Under the pieces are notes generated by a model. The model ran no database searches. It was not told the DNA's origin and was given only the letters and a program-made list of their open reading frames with translations. From Lewinellaceae bacterium (lineage in GTDB: Bacteria; Bacteroidota; Bacteroidia; Chitinophagales; Saprospiraceae), in the NCBI GenBank assembly GCA_016713985.1, contig JADJOD010000017.1:50001-114000 (forward strand): 64,000 nt of DNA, written 5' to 3'. How positions within the stretch are numbered: position 1 is the first letter of the stretch; every line of letters begins with the position of its first letter. A program made the translations under genes and the position numbers. Positions 1 to 13,440 of this stretch are shown here, in pieces.

Positions 1-2105
<2,105 letters not shown>

Positions 2106-2282
2106 TTTTTTAAATTTTTTCCTTCAAATATCTTCGGTGTTGCTCAAACCCGTGTTTGAATCGCCCGGATATTCTTTCCTTCCTACCTTATTTTGTTTCT
2201 TCCCCAGTCTCTTGTCTTTACAAAACAATACAGAAAAACCGCCCGACAGTCAATTACTCAAGCGGTTTGTTCTAAAGATATG

Positions 2283-2393
2283 TTGGTGCCTGTAGCGGTG
2301 GGGTCCACCTCTTCCCATTCCGAACAGAGTCGTTAAGCCCGCCAGCGCTGATGGTACTGGGGTTGTTGCCCCGGGAGAGTAAGTCGGTGCCAA
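2283..2393 (+). rRNA. 5S ribosomal RNA
   Basis: About 111 bases starting TTGGTGCC and ending GGTGCCAA, which pair as the closing helix I (two G-T wobbles). Inside is the conserved CCATTCCGAACAGAG loop and the GGTACTGG segment typical of Bacteroidota 5S. It lies about 177 bases after the 23S end with no tRNA between, the usual 23S-5S order. Confidence 0.95.
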
Positions 2394-2407
2394 CTCAATA
2401 CAACCCG

Positions 2408-2446
2408 AGCCCTCGTTCCTTTACCGGAGCGGGGGCTTCTTTGTTG
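2408..2446 (+). terminator. Terminator of the rRNA operon
   Basis: A 12-base-pair stem (arms 2408-2419 and 2426-2437, AGCCCTCGTTCC against GGAGCGGGGGCT with wobbles) closes a 6-base loop and is followed by a T-rich run (TCTTTGTTGT). It starts 15 bases after the 5S and fits an intrinsic terminator. Confidence 0.85.
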
Positions 2447-2497
2447 TATATCCGCCTGCCTCACGGCCCCATTTTGCAACGCTGCAAAATCGGCGCA

Positions 2498-2537
2498 CCA
2501 AAAACAGGAGTTCAAGGACCTATCCCTGAACTCCTGT
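2498..2537 (-). terminator. Terminator after the oxoamine synthase gene
   Basis: Read on the minus strand, ACAGGAGTTCAGGG (from 2537) and CCTTGAACTCCTGT (ending 2504) form a near-perfect stem followed by TTTTT. It lies 26 bases after the stop of the 2564-3807 gene and faces the rRNA operon terminator. Confidence 0.8.
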
Positions 2538-2563
2538 CACCACTTTACAGCCGATATTTTGCC

Positions 2564-3807
2564 TTAGATCATCACCTCCGGCACATAATCCTTATACACA
2601 CCGGCTTTCAGTTTTTCCCCAACAGCGGTGAAGGCATCCAGGGTGATCCGAATATCTTCTTCCGTATGTTCGGCGGTAGGAATCAGGCGCAGAATAAGCA
2701 TACCTTTCGGTATCACCGGATAAGCAACTAAGGAGCAGAATACGCCGTAATTTTCGCGCATATCTTTTACCAGGGCCATAGCCTCCTCCACTTCCCCGTG
2801 CATGTAAACGGGTGTTACACAGGTATTTGTGTCCCCGATATCAAAACCTCTTGCCTGGAGGCCACTTTGCAACAGACGTACATTGTGCCAGAGTTTTGCG
2901 CGGAGTTCGGGATGGTCGCGCAGAAGTTCAAAACGCTTCAGCAAACCTTCCACCAGCGGCATGGGCAACGATTTGGCAAAGATTTGCGAACGCATATTGT
3001 ATTTCAGAAACCGGATGATCTCCGGGCTCGCCGCAAGAAAACCTCCAATAAGCGCCATACTTTTGGCAAATGTGCTGAAGTAAATATCGATGTCGTCCGA
3101 AACGCCTTGTTCTTCCGCAGTACCGGCGCCCGTTTTGCCCAACATGCCAAAACCGTGGGCATCGTCGATGAAAAGCCGGAAACCGTATTTTTCCTTCAGC
3201 GTGACGATCTCGCGCAATTTCCCCTGATCGCCACGCATACCGAATACCCCTTCGGTGATTACCAGAATTCCACCTTCCGTGCCATCCGTCAGACGTTTGG
3301 CCCTTTCTAAGCATTTTTCCAGGCTGCCAATGTCGTTGTGTGTAAAAGCGAACCGTTTGCCCATGTGCATACGCATGGCATCCACGATACAGGCGTGGCT
3401 CTCGGCATCGTATATCGCGACGTCGTGGCGTGTCAGCAGGGTGTCTATGGCAGACAGTACCCCCTGGTAGCCGTAGTTGACCAAATAACCCGCCTCTTTA
3501 CCGACGTAATTGGCTAATTGTTGTTCCAGTTTTTGGTGCAGTTTGGTTTCACCTGACATCATACGTGCCCCCATCGGGTACGCCAGCCCCCAACGGGCAG
3601 CCGCTTCGGCGTCGGTTTTGCGCACTTCGGGGTGATTGGCCAGCCCCAGGTAGTTGTTGATGCTCCAGCATACCACTTCTTTGCCCTTGAACGTCATACG
3701 ATTGCCCAACTCGCCTTCCAGTTGGGGAACATGTAATAACCTTCCGAAACCTCGGCGTATTTGCCCAGCGGGCCGGCTTGTTTGAGAATCCGATCGAATA
3801 AATCCAT
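2564..3807 (-). CDS. Alpha-oxoamine synthase, serine palmitoyltransferase type; frameshifted near the N-terminus
   Basis: PLP enzyme of the alpha-oxoamine synthase family, which condenses an amino acid with an acyl-CoA or acyl-ACP with loss of CO2. This subgroup (SINNYLGLANHPEVR, YPMGARMMSG, ITEGVFGMRGDQG, the DDAHGFGMLG cofactor region, FSTFAKSMA with the Schiff-base lysine) is common in Bacteroidota and is usually annotated as serine palmitoyltransferase or a cysteate acyltransferase for sphingo- or sulfonolipids. The substrate cannot be told from sequence. The full frame begins at ATG 3805-3807 (MDLFDRILKQAGPLGKYAEV, as in relatives) and would be 414 residues. The G4 run at 3724-3727 is one base short, so the frame breaks after residue 28 (YYMFP) and the uninterrupted part starts only at 3709. 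Adding one base restores the family sequence LEGELGNRMTFKGKEV. Confidence 0.85.
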
Positions 3808-3940
3808 TCTTTTGTAGAATGATGAGTGATGAGTGATGAATGATGAATTGGAGGTCCGGGGTGTTTAGAAATTATTTCAAATCACACGATTGTACCAGTT
3901 TCAGGGCGATAATTAGTGTAGGAAGTTTATCTAACCGTAT
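3808..3940. other. Short intergenic region with GATGAGT/GATGAAT repeats
   Basis: 133 bases between two minus-strand genes. 3819-3846 carries four tandem copies of a degenerate heptamer (GATGAGT, GATGAGT, GATGAAT, GATGAAT). No gene seen. Confidence 0.6.
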
Positions 3941-4810
3941 TTAAAAATCAAAATTTGAGGTCAAACTCATTGCTTTGTTTGCCTTTTTCATAGCCTGTGT
4001 TTCTTTCCATTTTTTCCAGCCATTACCCCATAACGTGTTCATTCCCTTGTCAATAACAAAATGCCGGGCGATATTCCAGGCCCCTTTGGCCTGGGTAAGT
4101 ATACTGTCGCGGGTGCGAAGGCTGATGGAATAACCGCCCTCCACATACACGATATAATGCCACCACAAAGCGGGGATAAAAAGTGTCTCGCCGTGTTGCA
4201 ACACCGTTTCGTGGCCCGTTGCCAGTCGAAGAGCCGGGTATTTTTCATAGTCCGGTTGCCGGGGGTTGATATGGCTTTGAACGGTATAGGGGTGTTGGTA
4301 CAAAAAATTGTTTTGTGCCTGGTCGAACAAGATGATGTGTTTGCGCGTCCAGAAGTGGGTGTGAAATACGTTGGAACAATCGATATCGTAGTGCAGGTTG
4401 GTCACCGCTCCCGCTCCGCCGAAAAACATAAACGGGTACTTGTCAATCCAACCGTCACAAATATCGGGATTCGATACGTCATAAATGAGGTTACGGGCAT
4501 GATCGAAGATATTCCAGAGGAAGATCCGGTATTCCGTCGGGCCGTTTTGAATCAGGTCGAGGTATTCACCGAACTTCATGGTCAGATAACTTTTCATATA
4601 GTGCGGCCCCGGTTTGTGAAAATCGGGCCCGACGATAGGCACCTCCAGAGAGCCGTATTCCTTTCTGAAGTAATCAAATGTCCATTTGGTGATGGCCGGC
4701 CAGTTTTGAGCAAGGTCGGTGAACACGACGGGGCGTTTTGGTCTGAGGTAATACTGAATAAAATCCTCACGACTAAGCCCCGAACGGCGTTCGATTGGGA
4801 GCAGTTTCAT
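3941..4810 (-). CDS. Cupin-like (JmjC-related) putative 2-oxoglutarate/Fe(II) oxygenase
   Basis: 289 residues. The N-terminal part (PVVFTDLAQNWPAITKWTFDYF) is the usual opening of cupin_8/JmjC-like proteins. The metal site is visible: H140-x-D142 in TNLHYDID, and the distal histidine H218 in IPALWWHYIVY before a strand that closes the jelly roll. Known members of this fold hydroxylate protein side chains or small molecules using 2-oxoglutarate; the substrate here is unknown. The gene stands alone on the minus strand, with about 130 bases to the oxoamine synthase and about 195 to the cysteine synthase relative. No signal peptide, so it should be cytoplasmic. The assignment to the fold is firm, the chemistry likely. 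Confidence 0.8.
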   Translation of the reverse strand: MKLLPIERRSGLSREDFIQYYLRPKRPVVFTDLAQNWPAITKWTFDYFRKEYGSLEVPIVGPDFHKPGPHYMKSYLTMKFGEYLDLIQNGPTEYRIFLWNIFDHARNLIYDVSNPDICDGWIDKYPFMFFGGAGAVTNLHYDIDCSNVFHTHFWTRKHIILFDQAQNNFLYQHPYTVQSHINPRQPDYEKYPALRLATGHETVLQHGETLFIPALWWHYIVYVEGGYSISLRTRDSILTQAKGAWNIARHFVIDKGMNTLWGNGWKKWKETQAMKKANKAMSLTSNFDF

Positions 4811-5005
4811 TCGATCTAAAAGTTTGTCCTGACAAAAACTTAATTTTCAACTCCCCGGGCATCGGGAGAAAAACAATGCAAAGTTTGGGTTTCAGGCGAA
4901 TATGAAATTCAGACGAATGCCGGTTTTATATGAGGTTGCGAATATGTTCGATAAACGGCCGGCGGAAGGGCATCAACATCCTGTTTCCTGTTGTGACCGG
5001 CGTTT

Positions 5006-6007
5006 TCAGGAGACTTCCACCATTTTTTCCTGTGGCAAAAAGCCTTGTTCCTGCATCCATTTGTCGTTGAATACTTTGCTCACGTATTTGGAACCGTGAT
5101 CGGCGAATATGAGCACCACCACGTCGTTTTCTTTTATTTCATCCCTGATCTGCCAGAGGCATTGCAGGGCTGCACCGCTTGAATACCCGACCAGCATGCC
5201 TTCCTGCCGGGCGATTTCGCGGGCGCGCAGGGCGCTGTCCTGGTCGGTCACTTTTACAAACCGGTTGATCAGTTCGAAGTCGACGTTGGCAGGTATGATG
5301 TTTTTACCCGTTCCTTCTATACGGTAGGAATAAATTTCGTTTTCGTCGTAAACGCCCGTTTCGTGGTATTTTTTCAGCACGGAACCATAGGCGTCCACGG
5401 CGATCACTTTGATCTCCGGGTTTTGTTCGCGCAAAAAACGCCCCGATCCGCACAAGGTGCCGCCGGTGCTCGCACTCCCGATCAGCCAGGTCACACGGCC
5501 CTGCGTTTGTTCCCAAATCTCCGGGCCGGTGCTCAGATAATGTGCATCGGCGTTGTCCGGGTTAAAATTCTGGTTTACGTAATAAGCGCCGGGAATGTCC
5601 TTAGCCAATTGTTCGGCGCGCCGGTAATAGGAACGCGGGTCGTTGGGTGCGGCATCCTGCGGGCAAAGGACTACTTCGGCGCCCATTGCGCGGAGGTTGT
5701 TGAGTTTATCCTCCGATATTTTGCTGGTCACCGTGAGCACACACTTATAACCTTTTATGGCACACACCATAGCGAGGCTAAACCCTGTGTTGCCACTTGT
5801 GGCATCCACTACCGTGCCACCGGGTTTCAACTGCCCCAGGCGTTCGGCGCGTTCGATCATGTGCAAGGCAATGCGGTCTTTGGCACTGAGGCCGGGGTTA
5901 AACGCTTCCACTTTGGCGTAAACAGCGGCGGAAATTTCGGGAACTACGGAATGCAGGCGAATAAGCGGGGTTTTGCCGATGGTCTCAAGTATGTTGTTAA
6001 ATACCAT
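5006..6007 (-). CDS. Cysteine synthase / cystathionine beta-synthase family protein
   Basis: 333 residues from ATG at 6005-6007. The open frame continues upstream, but the family begins at this methionine (MVFNNILETIGKTPLIRL). It is a fold-type II PLP enzyme: Schiff-base lysine K43 in NPGLSAKDR, the substrate loop TSGNTGFSLA, and the phosphate-binding GSASTGGTLCG. The C-terminal PYSSGAAL-type segment (VGYSSGAALQ) is also present. It probably replaces a beta-substituent on serine or O-acetylserine with a sulfur nucleophile. Family members include cysteine synthases and cystathionine beta-synthases without the haem or CBS domains, and sequence alone does not decide between them. No other sulfur-metabolism gene is adjacent. 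Confidence 0.88.
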   Translation of the reverse strand: MVFNNILETIGKTPLIRLHSVVPEISAAVYAKVEAFNPGLSAKDRIALHMIERAERLGQLKPGGTVVDATSGNTGFSLAMVCAIKGYKCVLTVTSKISEDKLNNLRAMGAEVVLCPQDAAPNDPRSYYRRAEQLAKDIPGAYYVNQNFNPDNADAHYLSTGPEIWEQTQGRVTWLIGSASTGGTLCGSGRFLREQNPEIKVIAVDAYGSVLKKYHETGVYDENEIYSYRIEGTGKNIIPANVDFELINRFVKVTDQDSALRAREIARQEGMLVGYSSGAALQCLWQIRDEIKENDVVVLIFADHGSKYVSKVFNDKWMQEQGFLPQEKMVEVS

Positions 6008-6525
6008 ACTCCGGTGTCTTTTTCTGTCTTGAAATGAATACGGGTATAACGATTGAATTTCCGAAAAGTATAGAGGATTTCGAAAAGCAAAACGGAAAAT
6101 TGTGCAAACGCAGGACAATTTGGCACCTAAACCGGCTGAAAAAAACCGCAGGCCTGGAAAAGCAACACGTATGTGCAATGATCCGGAAAACCGGGAGCAA
6201 AAGTAATTCAATCCCGCCGAAAACAGGATGCACTTTTTGTAAACATGGATTTAACAAAAACTTTCGCTGACATTGTTTGACAATTTAAAAAAAATCATCA
6301 CCTTTGAGCACCAACACAGAATAATCGTTGGTTAATTTACAATACTTCATCACACATCTTTTAAATCCTCCTTTATCATGCTTATTGTGTACGTTACGCT
6401 TGCTACGTTGCTTTTGGTACGTGCCATCCCAAAAGTTGCGTCGTATTTGACCGCGGGCTCCCGCCGTTAGTCCGTAACCGCTACAAAACCAGTGAATCTC
6501 TAATCGTTCGCCTTCGTGTTTCATG
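6008..6525. other. Intergenic region, no convincing gene
   Basis: About 520 bases between the cysteine synthase relative and the terminator of the macroglobulin gene. The right part has a 79-codon open frame on the minus strand (6285-6524) with no recognisable family and an unusual composition. I do not call it a gene. The left part should contain the promoter of the 5006-6007 gene. Confidence 0.5.
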
Positions 6526-6562
6526 AAAAAACGGCTGCCGGGAGTTTTCCGGGCAGCCGTTT
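6526..6562 (-). terminator. Terminator of the alpha-2-macroglobulin gene
   Basis: On the minus strand, AAACGGCTGCCCGG and CCCGGCAGCCGTTT pair around a short A-rich loop and are followed by T-rich sequence. The hairpin begins about 25 bases after the stop at 6588. Confidence 0.8.
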
Positions 6563-6587
6563 ATGTGTTATTAGTGATCTCACGACT

Positions 6588-9500
6588 TTAAATCACCTCC
6601 ACCCACTTTCCCGGCTCCGTGGCTCGTATCCGGTTGTCGTACATCGCTTCGCAGGACACCGTCGGCAGGTAGTAGCGCCCGGCATACGCCGCATTGAGCT
6701 GGATGCGGTATACCCGCGCGTCGGGCTGGTTTTTGTTGTAGGGTTGCGGCAGGTCAAAATACGTATATACCCGGTCGTCGCGCACATCCTGATAGTCGGA
6801 GGGGCTGCCGGCCGCCCCCGAAATGCCGCTCATGCGGGCATTGAGTATTTCCCAGCCGGAAGGAAACGTTTGTGACAGGGCCATTTCATTAAAAGGAAAG
6901 CCGAAGGTGGTATTGCGCCGGATGGTTACCTCCGCCACAAAATCGGTGCCTTGCGTAAGCCGGCTGATGTCGATGGGGTTGCCTTTTGCGTCGGTGTAGC
7001 GGACAGCAAGCGCGATATTACTCGCCGTGGCGCTTTGATCGCCCACCACGGGCCGGCCGTTTACGATGAGCCGGGCGTACATGCGCGCTTTCCCGTTGTT
7101 TTTTACCGCAACCGAATTGCCACTGCCCGTAAAATTGACGGTGCTGACAGGTTTGCTGCCATCGCCGTTTTTGAAGCTGCTGCCGCCGATGCGATAAGCA
7201 AATGTATTGCCTTGATTACCAAAGTGTTTGGTCACGTATTTTGACAGGGCGCGAAGCGATGTGGACAAACTTTGGGTACTCCAGTACCATCCTTGTTCTT
7301 TTCCCAGTTCATTGCAGACGTAGTTGGCCATTGTTTGTGCACGGCCTGCATCACCAATCGCCGTATATGTTTCCAGGATAAGCGCCCGGTCGCGCAGGTC
7401 GCTGCCGTATGTATTGCCGCACCAGTCGTATCGCCAGTCGTCGCGCCATTTGCCCCCGACAATTTCTTTTGCGGCTTCGGGTTTTCCGGCCTGGGCATAC
7501 GCGGCGGCCAGCAGGTATGCGCATTGAGCGTACATATCCTTTTTCTCCCGCAGTCGGTTCATGCCGGCGAGATCGGGTTTGCCGGCCAGTGACAGGCTAT
7601 AGAGCCGGTAAGCCTGTGTGAGGTCGTTGTCATAATATTCATTGCTGCTTCCGTTCCACTGGCGGCTGCTGCGCGTCTGGTAGCCGATCCATTGTTCCAG
7701 CATACCGCCCGGAACCGAATAACCCTTGCTTTTGGCCTCCAGCAGGAAGTGGCCGGCGTAGGTGCTGCTCCAGTCGTTGACATCCGAGCCGCCCGGCCAG
7801 TAGGAAAAACCGCCGCCCGATTGCTGGAAATTGCGCAATTTTTCGATGGCCGCCGTCACGTTTTTAGCCACGTCGTCCTTTTGTTTTTGGTTCAGCGGCG
7901 TCAGCAGATCAACGTACAATTGTGGGAAAGCCGCAGAAGTTGTTTGTTCCACACAACCGTGCGGGTATTGGATCAGGTATTCCAGGTGACGGCTCAGATT
8001 GATGGCGGGCAAAGCGCTCACTTCCAGCACCGCCGATGCGATGTCGGTGTAGCGACCCGGATCGAAGGCCTGCGACCACTCCTGCCCGGGTTCGAGAGTT
8101 CCTTCCCATATATTCGAAACGACGGGGTTGGGGTTCCGGACCAGCAGTTCAATGTCCTGAGATACGGACTCTCCCCCACCCTGCGCGGTGACGGTGAATT
8201 TGGCCACGCCGGTTTTGTTCCCGACTTTCAGGTCGAAATAAGTCATCTGTTCGCCGGGTTGATCAAAATTCAGGGTATTTGTTCCGGCGCCGAGTACGCT
8301 GACCAGGCCGGAATTTTCCTTCACCCGTACGGTAGCGTTTTTTACCTTGTTTTCCATGGCAAACACGTCGACCGGCAGGCGCAGCGTTTCACCCGGCCCC
8401 AGCACCCTGGGCAGGGTTGGAAGTATCATCAGCGGTTTGCGAACGGGGCAACTTTTTTCCACCATTCCGTAAGCGCCTTTGCCGCCGGAAGCGGGTGCGG
8501 AGCATACCAGCATGGCGCGAACCGAGCCGACGTAATTATCCAGTTTCAGCGTATGTTTTGCTGTTTTGCCTTTTTCCAAATAAAACGGCCCGATGTGCAC
8601 CACGGCGGCTTTAAAACGGTTGACCTGCGCGCCGCTGCGGGCTTTTTGATTGATCCCGTCGCCGCCGACGCTGAGGATACGCTCCAGTTCGGCGCCGTAT
8701 GCGCCCAGCACATAATCGTAGATGTCCCAGGTTTTGACGCCGAGCGCCTCGCGGGCGTAAAAAGATTCCCAGGGGTCGGGGGTTTTAAAACGGGTGAGGT
8801 CGAGCAGGCCGTCGTCGACGATTGCCAGGGTGTAGGCGCAAGCTTTACCCGACGTTTCACGCACGTTGACGGTAAACGGCTCGCCGGGCTTCAATACGTC
8901 GGGCATGTCCAATTGCGGCTTGAGGTGGGTCTGCGGATTCTCCACATTGACGGGCATTACGCCGTACATCCGGATCGGCAGGTCGTTTTTTGTCTGGGCA
9001 TGGGGTTGGATCATACTGACATGGGCGTAGATCGTCGGCGCCATTTCTTCTGTTGTCTTGAATTTCAACAGGTTATCTCCGGCTTTTGCATCGAACCACA
9101 GGTGTTTGGTCACCCGGGTGCCGTTTTCCAGGGTGAGTAGAATACGGCCGTTTTCGCTGGCCGGCACCTTGAGTGTGGCCTCTTCCCCCACCGAGTATTT
9201 TTCTTTATCAACGGAAAAAGGAAGCATGGCCGCAGCGTTCCGGCTTTTAATGTCGTCGAGGTTATCCGGGTATCCGCTCCAGAAAAAATCGCCGCCGGCA
9301 TGGCCACTTTCGGGGTCGACGACACGCACCAGGAAGCGCCCCCAGTTTCCGGGCCGCACTTTCCAGGAAACCATACCCCGGGCATCGGTGGTCAGTGTGG
9401 CTTTGTCGATGGCGTTCACGTGGTTGGCCGAGTTGAATTGCGCGACATCGTAGTTATTTTCCGAATCCCACCACCAGCGCCAGTCGCAGCGGTAGAGCCC

Positions 9501-12218
9501 CACTTCGATCTTCCGGTTGGGTTGCGGACGGCCGCTTTTATCAACGGCGACAAACTGAACTTCCCCGCCGTTCCGGTCAACTTCCTTTGAACCCCAGCGA
9601 TTGGCGGGTACGTGAACCCCTACAAACCGGTCGAAGGGAAAGTAGTCGAGGGCAAAATTATCGGTGCTGAAATCGCCGCTTTTTTCAAAAGCGCGCACCC
9701 GGAAACTGGCAATCAGTTTGCCCGGAGCGGCCGTGTTATTGCCGAGTTTGAGCGGCACGGTAGCTTGTCCGTTGTTGTCCGTATTGGCTTCGAATAATAT
9801 TTGCGGGTCGCTGTAGAACGTACGCGCCGGATCATCGAATGCATAATCCTTATAGTTCTGGAACTCCGTTTTTGTCGACCGCATTTGCAGTTCCACCTTT
9901 GTTTTCAGGTCGCGGGCCACGGCCCCGTGCAGCCATTTTACATTCAGTTTGCCACTCAGGTCGGTATCGGCGCCGCTCAGTTCTTTTTTCCCAAAATCCA
10001 GGTCAATTTTCAGGCGGTTGGGTTTTACGGTTTCAATTTTCAGTTGTTTTGTAAAAGTTGCGCCGCCTACCTGGATTTTTGCCGTCCAGTCGCCGGTGGG
10101 CGCGTCGGGGCGGGTGGCGCAGTGCAGCGCATAAACGCCGTTGACGCTTTGGCCCGTGACCGTGCGGAACTGAAAGCGCCCCCCGCGGATCGGAGAGTTC
10201 AAGGGTAACGGGGTGACCGGCGGGCAAAGTGCCCATTTTATCTTCCAGGACGAAGTTCAGGAACAGGGAATCCCCCGGGCGCCATACGCCGCGTTCGCCG
10301 TACAAATAACCTTTCAGGCCCTTTTGCGCTTCCACACCGGCCACATCGAAACGGCTGAGAGAGAGGGTGTTGCCATCCGCCAGGCGCAAATAACCCTTGT
10401 CGCTGCCACGGGTAGCCACGGCCACAAACGGGACTTCCCGCAGCCCTTCCACCATGACGGCGCCCGATCCGTCGGTCCGTACCTTTGAAATCGACTGCAA
10501 TTGATAACTGAACAACTCCACATCCACCCCGCTTACCGCCTCCGCCGTATGCAGGTCTGTCACCGCCAGGAAAATGGAATGGTCCTTGCCACGTTTGGCG
10601 GTGATGCCCAGGTCGCTGACAAAGGCGTTGCGTTTGGTAAAGTGTTCGTAGTTATAATATTCCCGCATGCAGGGGTTTTCGCGGTTACTCCAGTTATAGC
10701 CCCCGTCTTCCTCGTCGTACCAATCTTCACCGGTGAAATAAATGCCGCGGTAATCTCCCATGATGCTGTTGAGGTTTCCCTCTTCATCGGTGCCGTTTAC
10801 ATGGGCCATTTCGTCTTCCGTGGAGCGGTTTTCGCCGTCGTCGCGGGTGGTGTTGCAGGTTTGTTCGGTATACCCGCGCCGGAAAGCCAGCCGCACCTGG
10901 TAGATCGCGCCGGGGTCCTGGCTGATGATGTCCTTCAAATCCAGGGCATACCGCTGCCAGGAGAGGGCATTGGCGCCGGGGTTCAGGTCGCGCAGGGCAA
11001 TTTTTTCTGTAAGATGATTTTGCCGACACGTTCCAACTGGTAGTCGCCTTCCAGTTCGTTGACTTGTAAGTATTGGAGAATGTTTGAGTTATAAATTTTG
11101 AACACCTCGACGTCCACCGCGTGCAGGCCAACCGCTTCGAAGGGAAAAATCACGCTGCCGTTTGAATTTTGCGGAATAACGGCGCCGCGGCCAACCAGCC
11201 GGACGGCGGGTTTCAATTCTTCAAAAACGATGGGCCAGTCGCTGCGTTCTTTCATCACGGCTCCGGCGATATTTTTAATGCCGGCTTCGACCCGGAGGTT
11301 GCGCTCGCCCGAAATGCGCCAGGCGGTATACACCCGCGCGTAGTTGCCGTCGATGGCATAGGTAAGGTTGCCGGTGTAATCGTCGATCCGGATCAAACCG
11401 CTCAGGTCCTGATCCGGGGCAATGGGGTCGGAAAAATTTAGGATTACGTATTGCCCGTCCGTTTGTATGGCTTTGGCACTGAGCACGATAAATTCGTCCA
11501 AAGCTGGCACCATTTGTTCCGTTTCACCTTCTTTATCGACGTCGATCGGGTCGCCGGACCAGTAGAGGTCCACTTTGGAGCGCACATTGCCACGTTCCAC
11601 TTCATTGACGTAGAATTCGTGGGTCAGGCCGTTGTCGCGGTGCACCCAGCCGATGGAAAGCGACTTGTTTCCCTGTTTGGCACGCAGCATTTTTTCCACA
11701 GACGCGTTATCTACGGGGTCGCTGGTCAAAATCCTCCCGGCGAGTTTCTGATGTTTGAGGTCCTGCGGGTTTTCCGTGCGCAGGCCGTCGGTAGTCACTT
11801 CGAAAGAAAGTTCACGTACGCTGAATTCGAATTCGAAAATCCTGGCTTCCTTCGGCACGTCTTTAAAAAGTTTCCCCAAAGCCACTTTGCCGTTGTAGCG
11901 TTTGCCATAAGGCAGGACTTCTGCGGGTTGCAGCAAGATCGTGCGATCATCTTCCCAAACCGCTTCGCCGGGGATGGAGGGCGACACCGAGAACAAACTG
12001 GCGGCGACTTTTTGTCCGACCTGGTCGGCGCCGACGGCGGGGTTGACAAAACGCACCCGAATGGCGTCGCTTCGCCCGACAGAACCGCTGGAGTAGGCGT
12101 ACACGTACTTCGAAATAGCGAGGTAATAGGCTTCATTCCTGGTAACCCTGGAGCAGGAATCGAGCAAAAAAGCAAAAACAAGAAGGGAAAGAGCGAACGG
12201 AATAAGGCGCTTTCGCAT
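6588..12218 (-). CDS. Alpha-2-macroglobulin family lipoprotein (YfhM-like), broken by two frameshifts
   Basis: Full extent would be about 1,876 residues, the usual size for bacterial alpha-2-macroglobulins. It starts with a lipoprotein signal (MRKRLIPFALSLLVFAFLLDSC, lipid cysteine C22). Macroglobulin repeats follow, and the thioester motif GCVEQTTSAAFPQ sits near 7,940-7,960, so it belongs to the thioester-bearing class. Such proteins are anchored in the periplasm or outer membrane and trap invading proteases. The reading frame changes twice: at the T6 run 11001-11006 (one base missing) and at the C6 run 10179-10184 (one base extra). Correcting each gives continuous family sequence (QKKIALRDLNPG; ELSDPRGRFQFRTVTG). 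The penicillin-binding protein 1C gene nearby (14879-17324) is its usual partner. Whether the breaks are real or sequencing error is unknown. Confidence 0.88.
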
Positions 12219-12572
12219 GGCTGGGAAAAAATGAATGGTGAAAAAAAACGGTTTTGGTCGCCGGTGTTTTGGATGCTTAAAAGTAGGATGATTTCAGGGA
12301 ATGAAGTACCGGATTCGCATACCCGGCGACGAGAATTTAGCAAGTGCGGCAAGCGGGTGAGTATTCGGGTTTAATTAACTCAAGTTGTGACCAACAAACA
12401 CACAAGGCGGATGGGAAAACGGATGAAACGGATTTCACGGATTGGAACGGATTTCCGTTCTAACTAAGTAAGCGGACAAAATTAATGCTACTCATTTTCT
12501 TCGCAACATTCTGATAATGAAACATCCGGACGGAAAAGATTTCCGTCCTACCACTTACTTAAACTTAATGGC
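12219..12572. repeat. Divergent intergenic region with dispersed CGGAWTTCC-type hairpin repeats
   Basis: 354 bases between a minus-strand and a plus-strand gene, so both promoters should be here. 12403-12463 has repeated CGGAT-rich words (CGGATGAAACGGATTTCACGG). 12524-12544 is a hairpin (GGACGGAAA / TTTCCGTCC). The block ATTTTCTTCGCAACAT next to it recurs in similar form at about 14,655-14,675 (CGGAACAT variant) and about 22,300-22,315, the latter again followed by a CGGA-hairpin. This is a small dispersed repeat family. Confidence 0.6.
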
Positions 12573-13436
12573 ATGAAAACACCCTCTTTTTGTTTCATTT
12601 TATGGACACTCGCCACGGTGGCCTGTCAGAACCGGCAAACCACGCCACCCGTCACCATTACACTCGACCAGGTGCATGTGGATTACACTTCCTGCGGCTC
12701 CGGGGATACAACTTTACTTTTTCTGCATGGCTGGTGTATCGACAAAACGTACTGGTCGGAACAAGTGAAAAGTTTTTGCCCGCGTTATCGCGTTGTAACG
12801 GTTGACCTCCCGGGTTTCGGGTTATCGGGGCATAACCGCGATACCTGGACGATTGAAAAATACGGAGAAGATGTTGCCCGGATCATCGATGCCCTGCAAC
12901 TGAAAAACGTGGTTTTAATCGGGCATTCCATGAGCGGCAACATCATGCTGGAAGCCGCCGCCCGAAAACCGGAATTAATCGCCGGATTGGTCGGCGTCGA
13001 CAACTTTAAGGATTTCGGCAGTGAATTCACGGCGGAACAGCAGGCGGCCGTCGCAGACTTTATGATCCAGATAAAAAAAGATTTCCCCGGCACCAGCGTT
13101 GCCTATGCGGAAGGGAGCCTGCTGCATCCCACCACGGACTCAATCGCCCGGAAACGGATTCTCCAGAGCTTCGCTGGCGCCGACCCGGCTGTGGCCATAC
13201 CGGTGCTGGAATCCCTGCTGTCTGTGGGTAGCCGGGAAAAAGTGCTGGCTCCACAAATGAAACAGCGCTTGTTTCTCATCAACAGCGACGCTTCCCCCAC
13301 GGATGAAAAAGCCTTGCAATCATTTTTCATAGCGGGGGTGACGGTTGTTCCCGTACCTGCCACCGGGCATTATCCGATGATTGAAAAACCGGGAGAATTC
13401 AACCGGGCTTTGGAGAAGGTATTGGCCGGGTTGTAA
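12573..13436 (+). CDS. Alpha/beta-hydrolase lipoprotein
   Basis: 287 residues. The N-terminus is a lipoprotein signal (MKTPSFCFILWTLATVAC, lipid cysteine C18), so the enzyme is probably membrane-anchored. The alpha/beta hydrolase core is plain: oxyanion motif LFLHGWC, nucleophile elbow GHSMSG with S119, and catalytic histidine H266 in ATGHYPMIEKP. The family covers esterases, lipases, epoxide hydrolases and haloperoxidase-like enzymes, and no residue pattern picks one. It is the only plus-strand gene between the macroglobulin and the acyltransferase genes. It ends 4 bases before the convergent gene at 13441, so no terminator can fit between them. Confidence 0.85.
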   Translation: MKTPSFCFILWTLATVACQNRQTTPPVTITLDQVHVDYTSCGSGDTTLLFLHGWCIDKTYWSEQVKSFCPRYRVVTVDLPGFGLSGHNRDTWTIEKYGEDVARIIDALQLKNVVLIGHSMSGNIMLEAAARKPELIAGLVGVDNFKDFGSEFTAEQQAAVADFMIQIKKDFPGTSVAYAEGSLLHPTTDSIARKRILQSFAGADPAVAIPVLESLLSVGSREKVLAPQMKQRLFLINSDASPTDEKALQSFFIAGVTVVPVPATGHYPMIEKPGEFNRALEKVLAGL

Positions 13437-13440
13437 GCGC

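Noticed and set aside
6285..6524. 79-residue protein on the minus strand
   Set aside because: No recognisable family or start signal; its composition is odd and it abuts the macroglobulin terminator.
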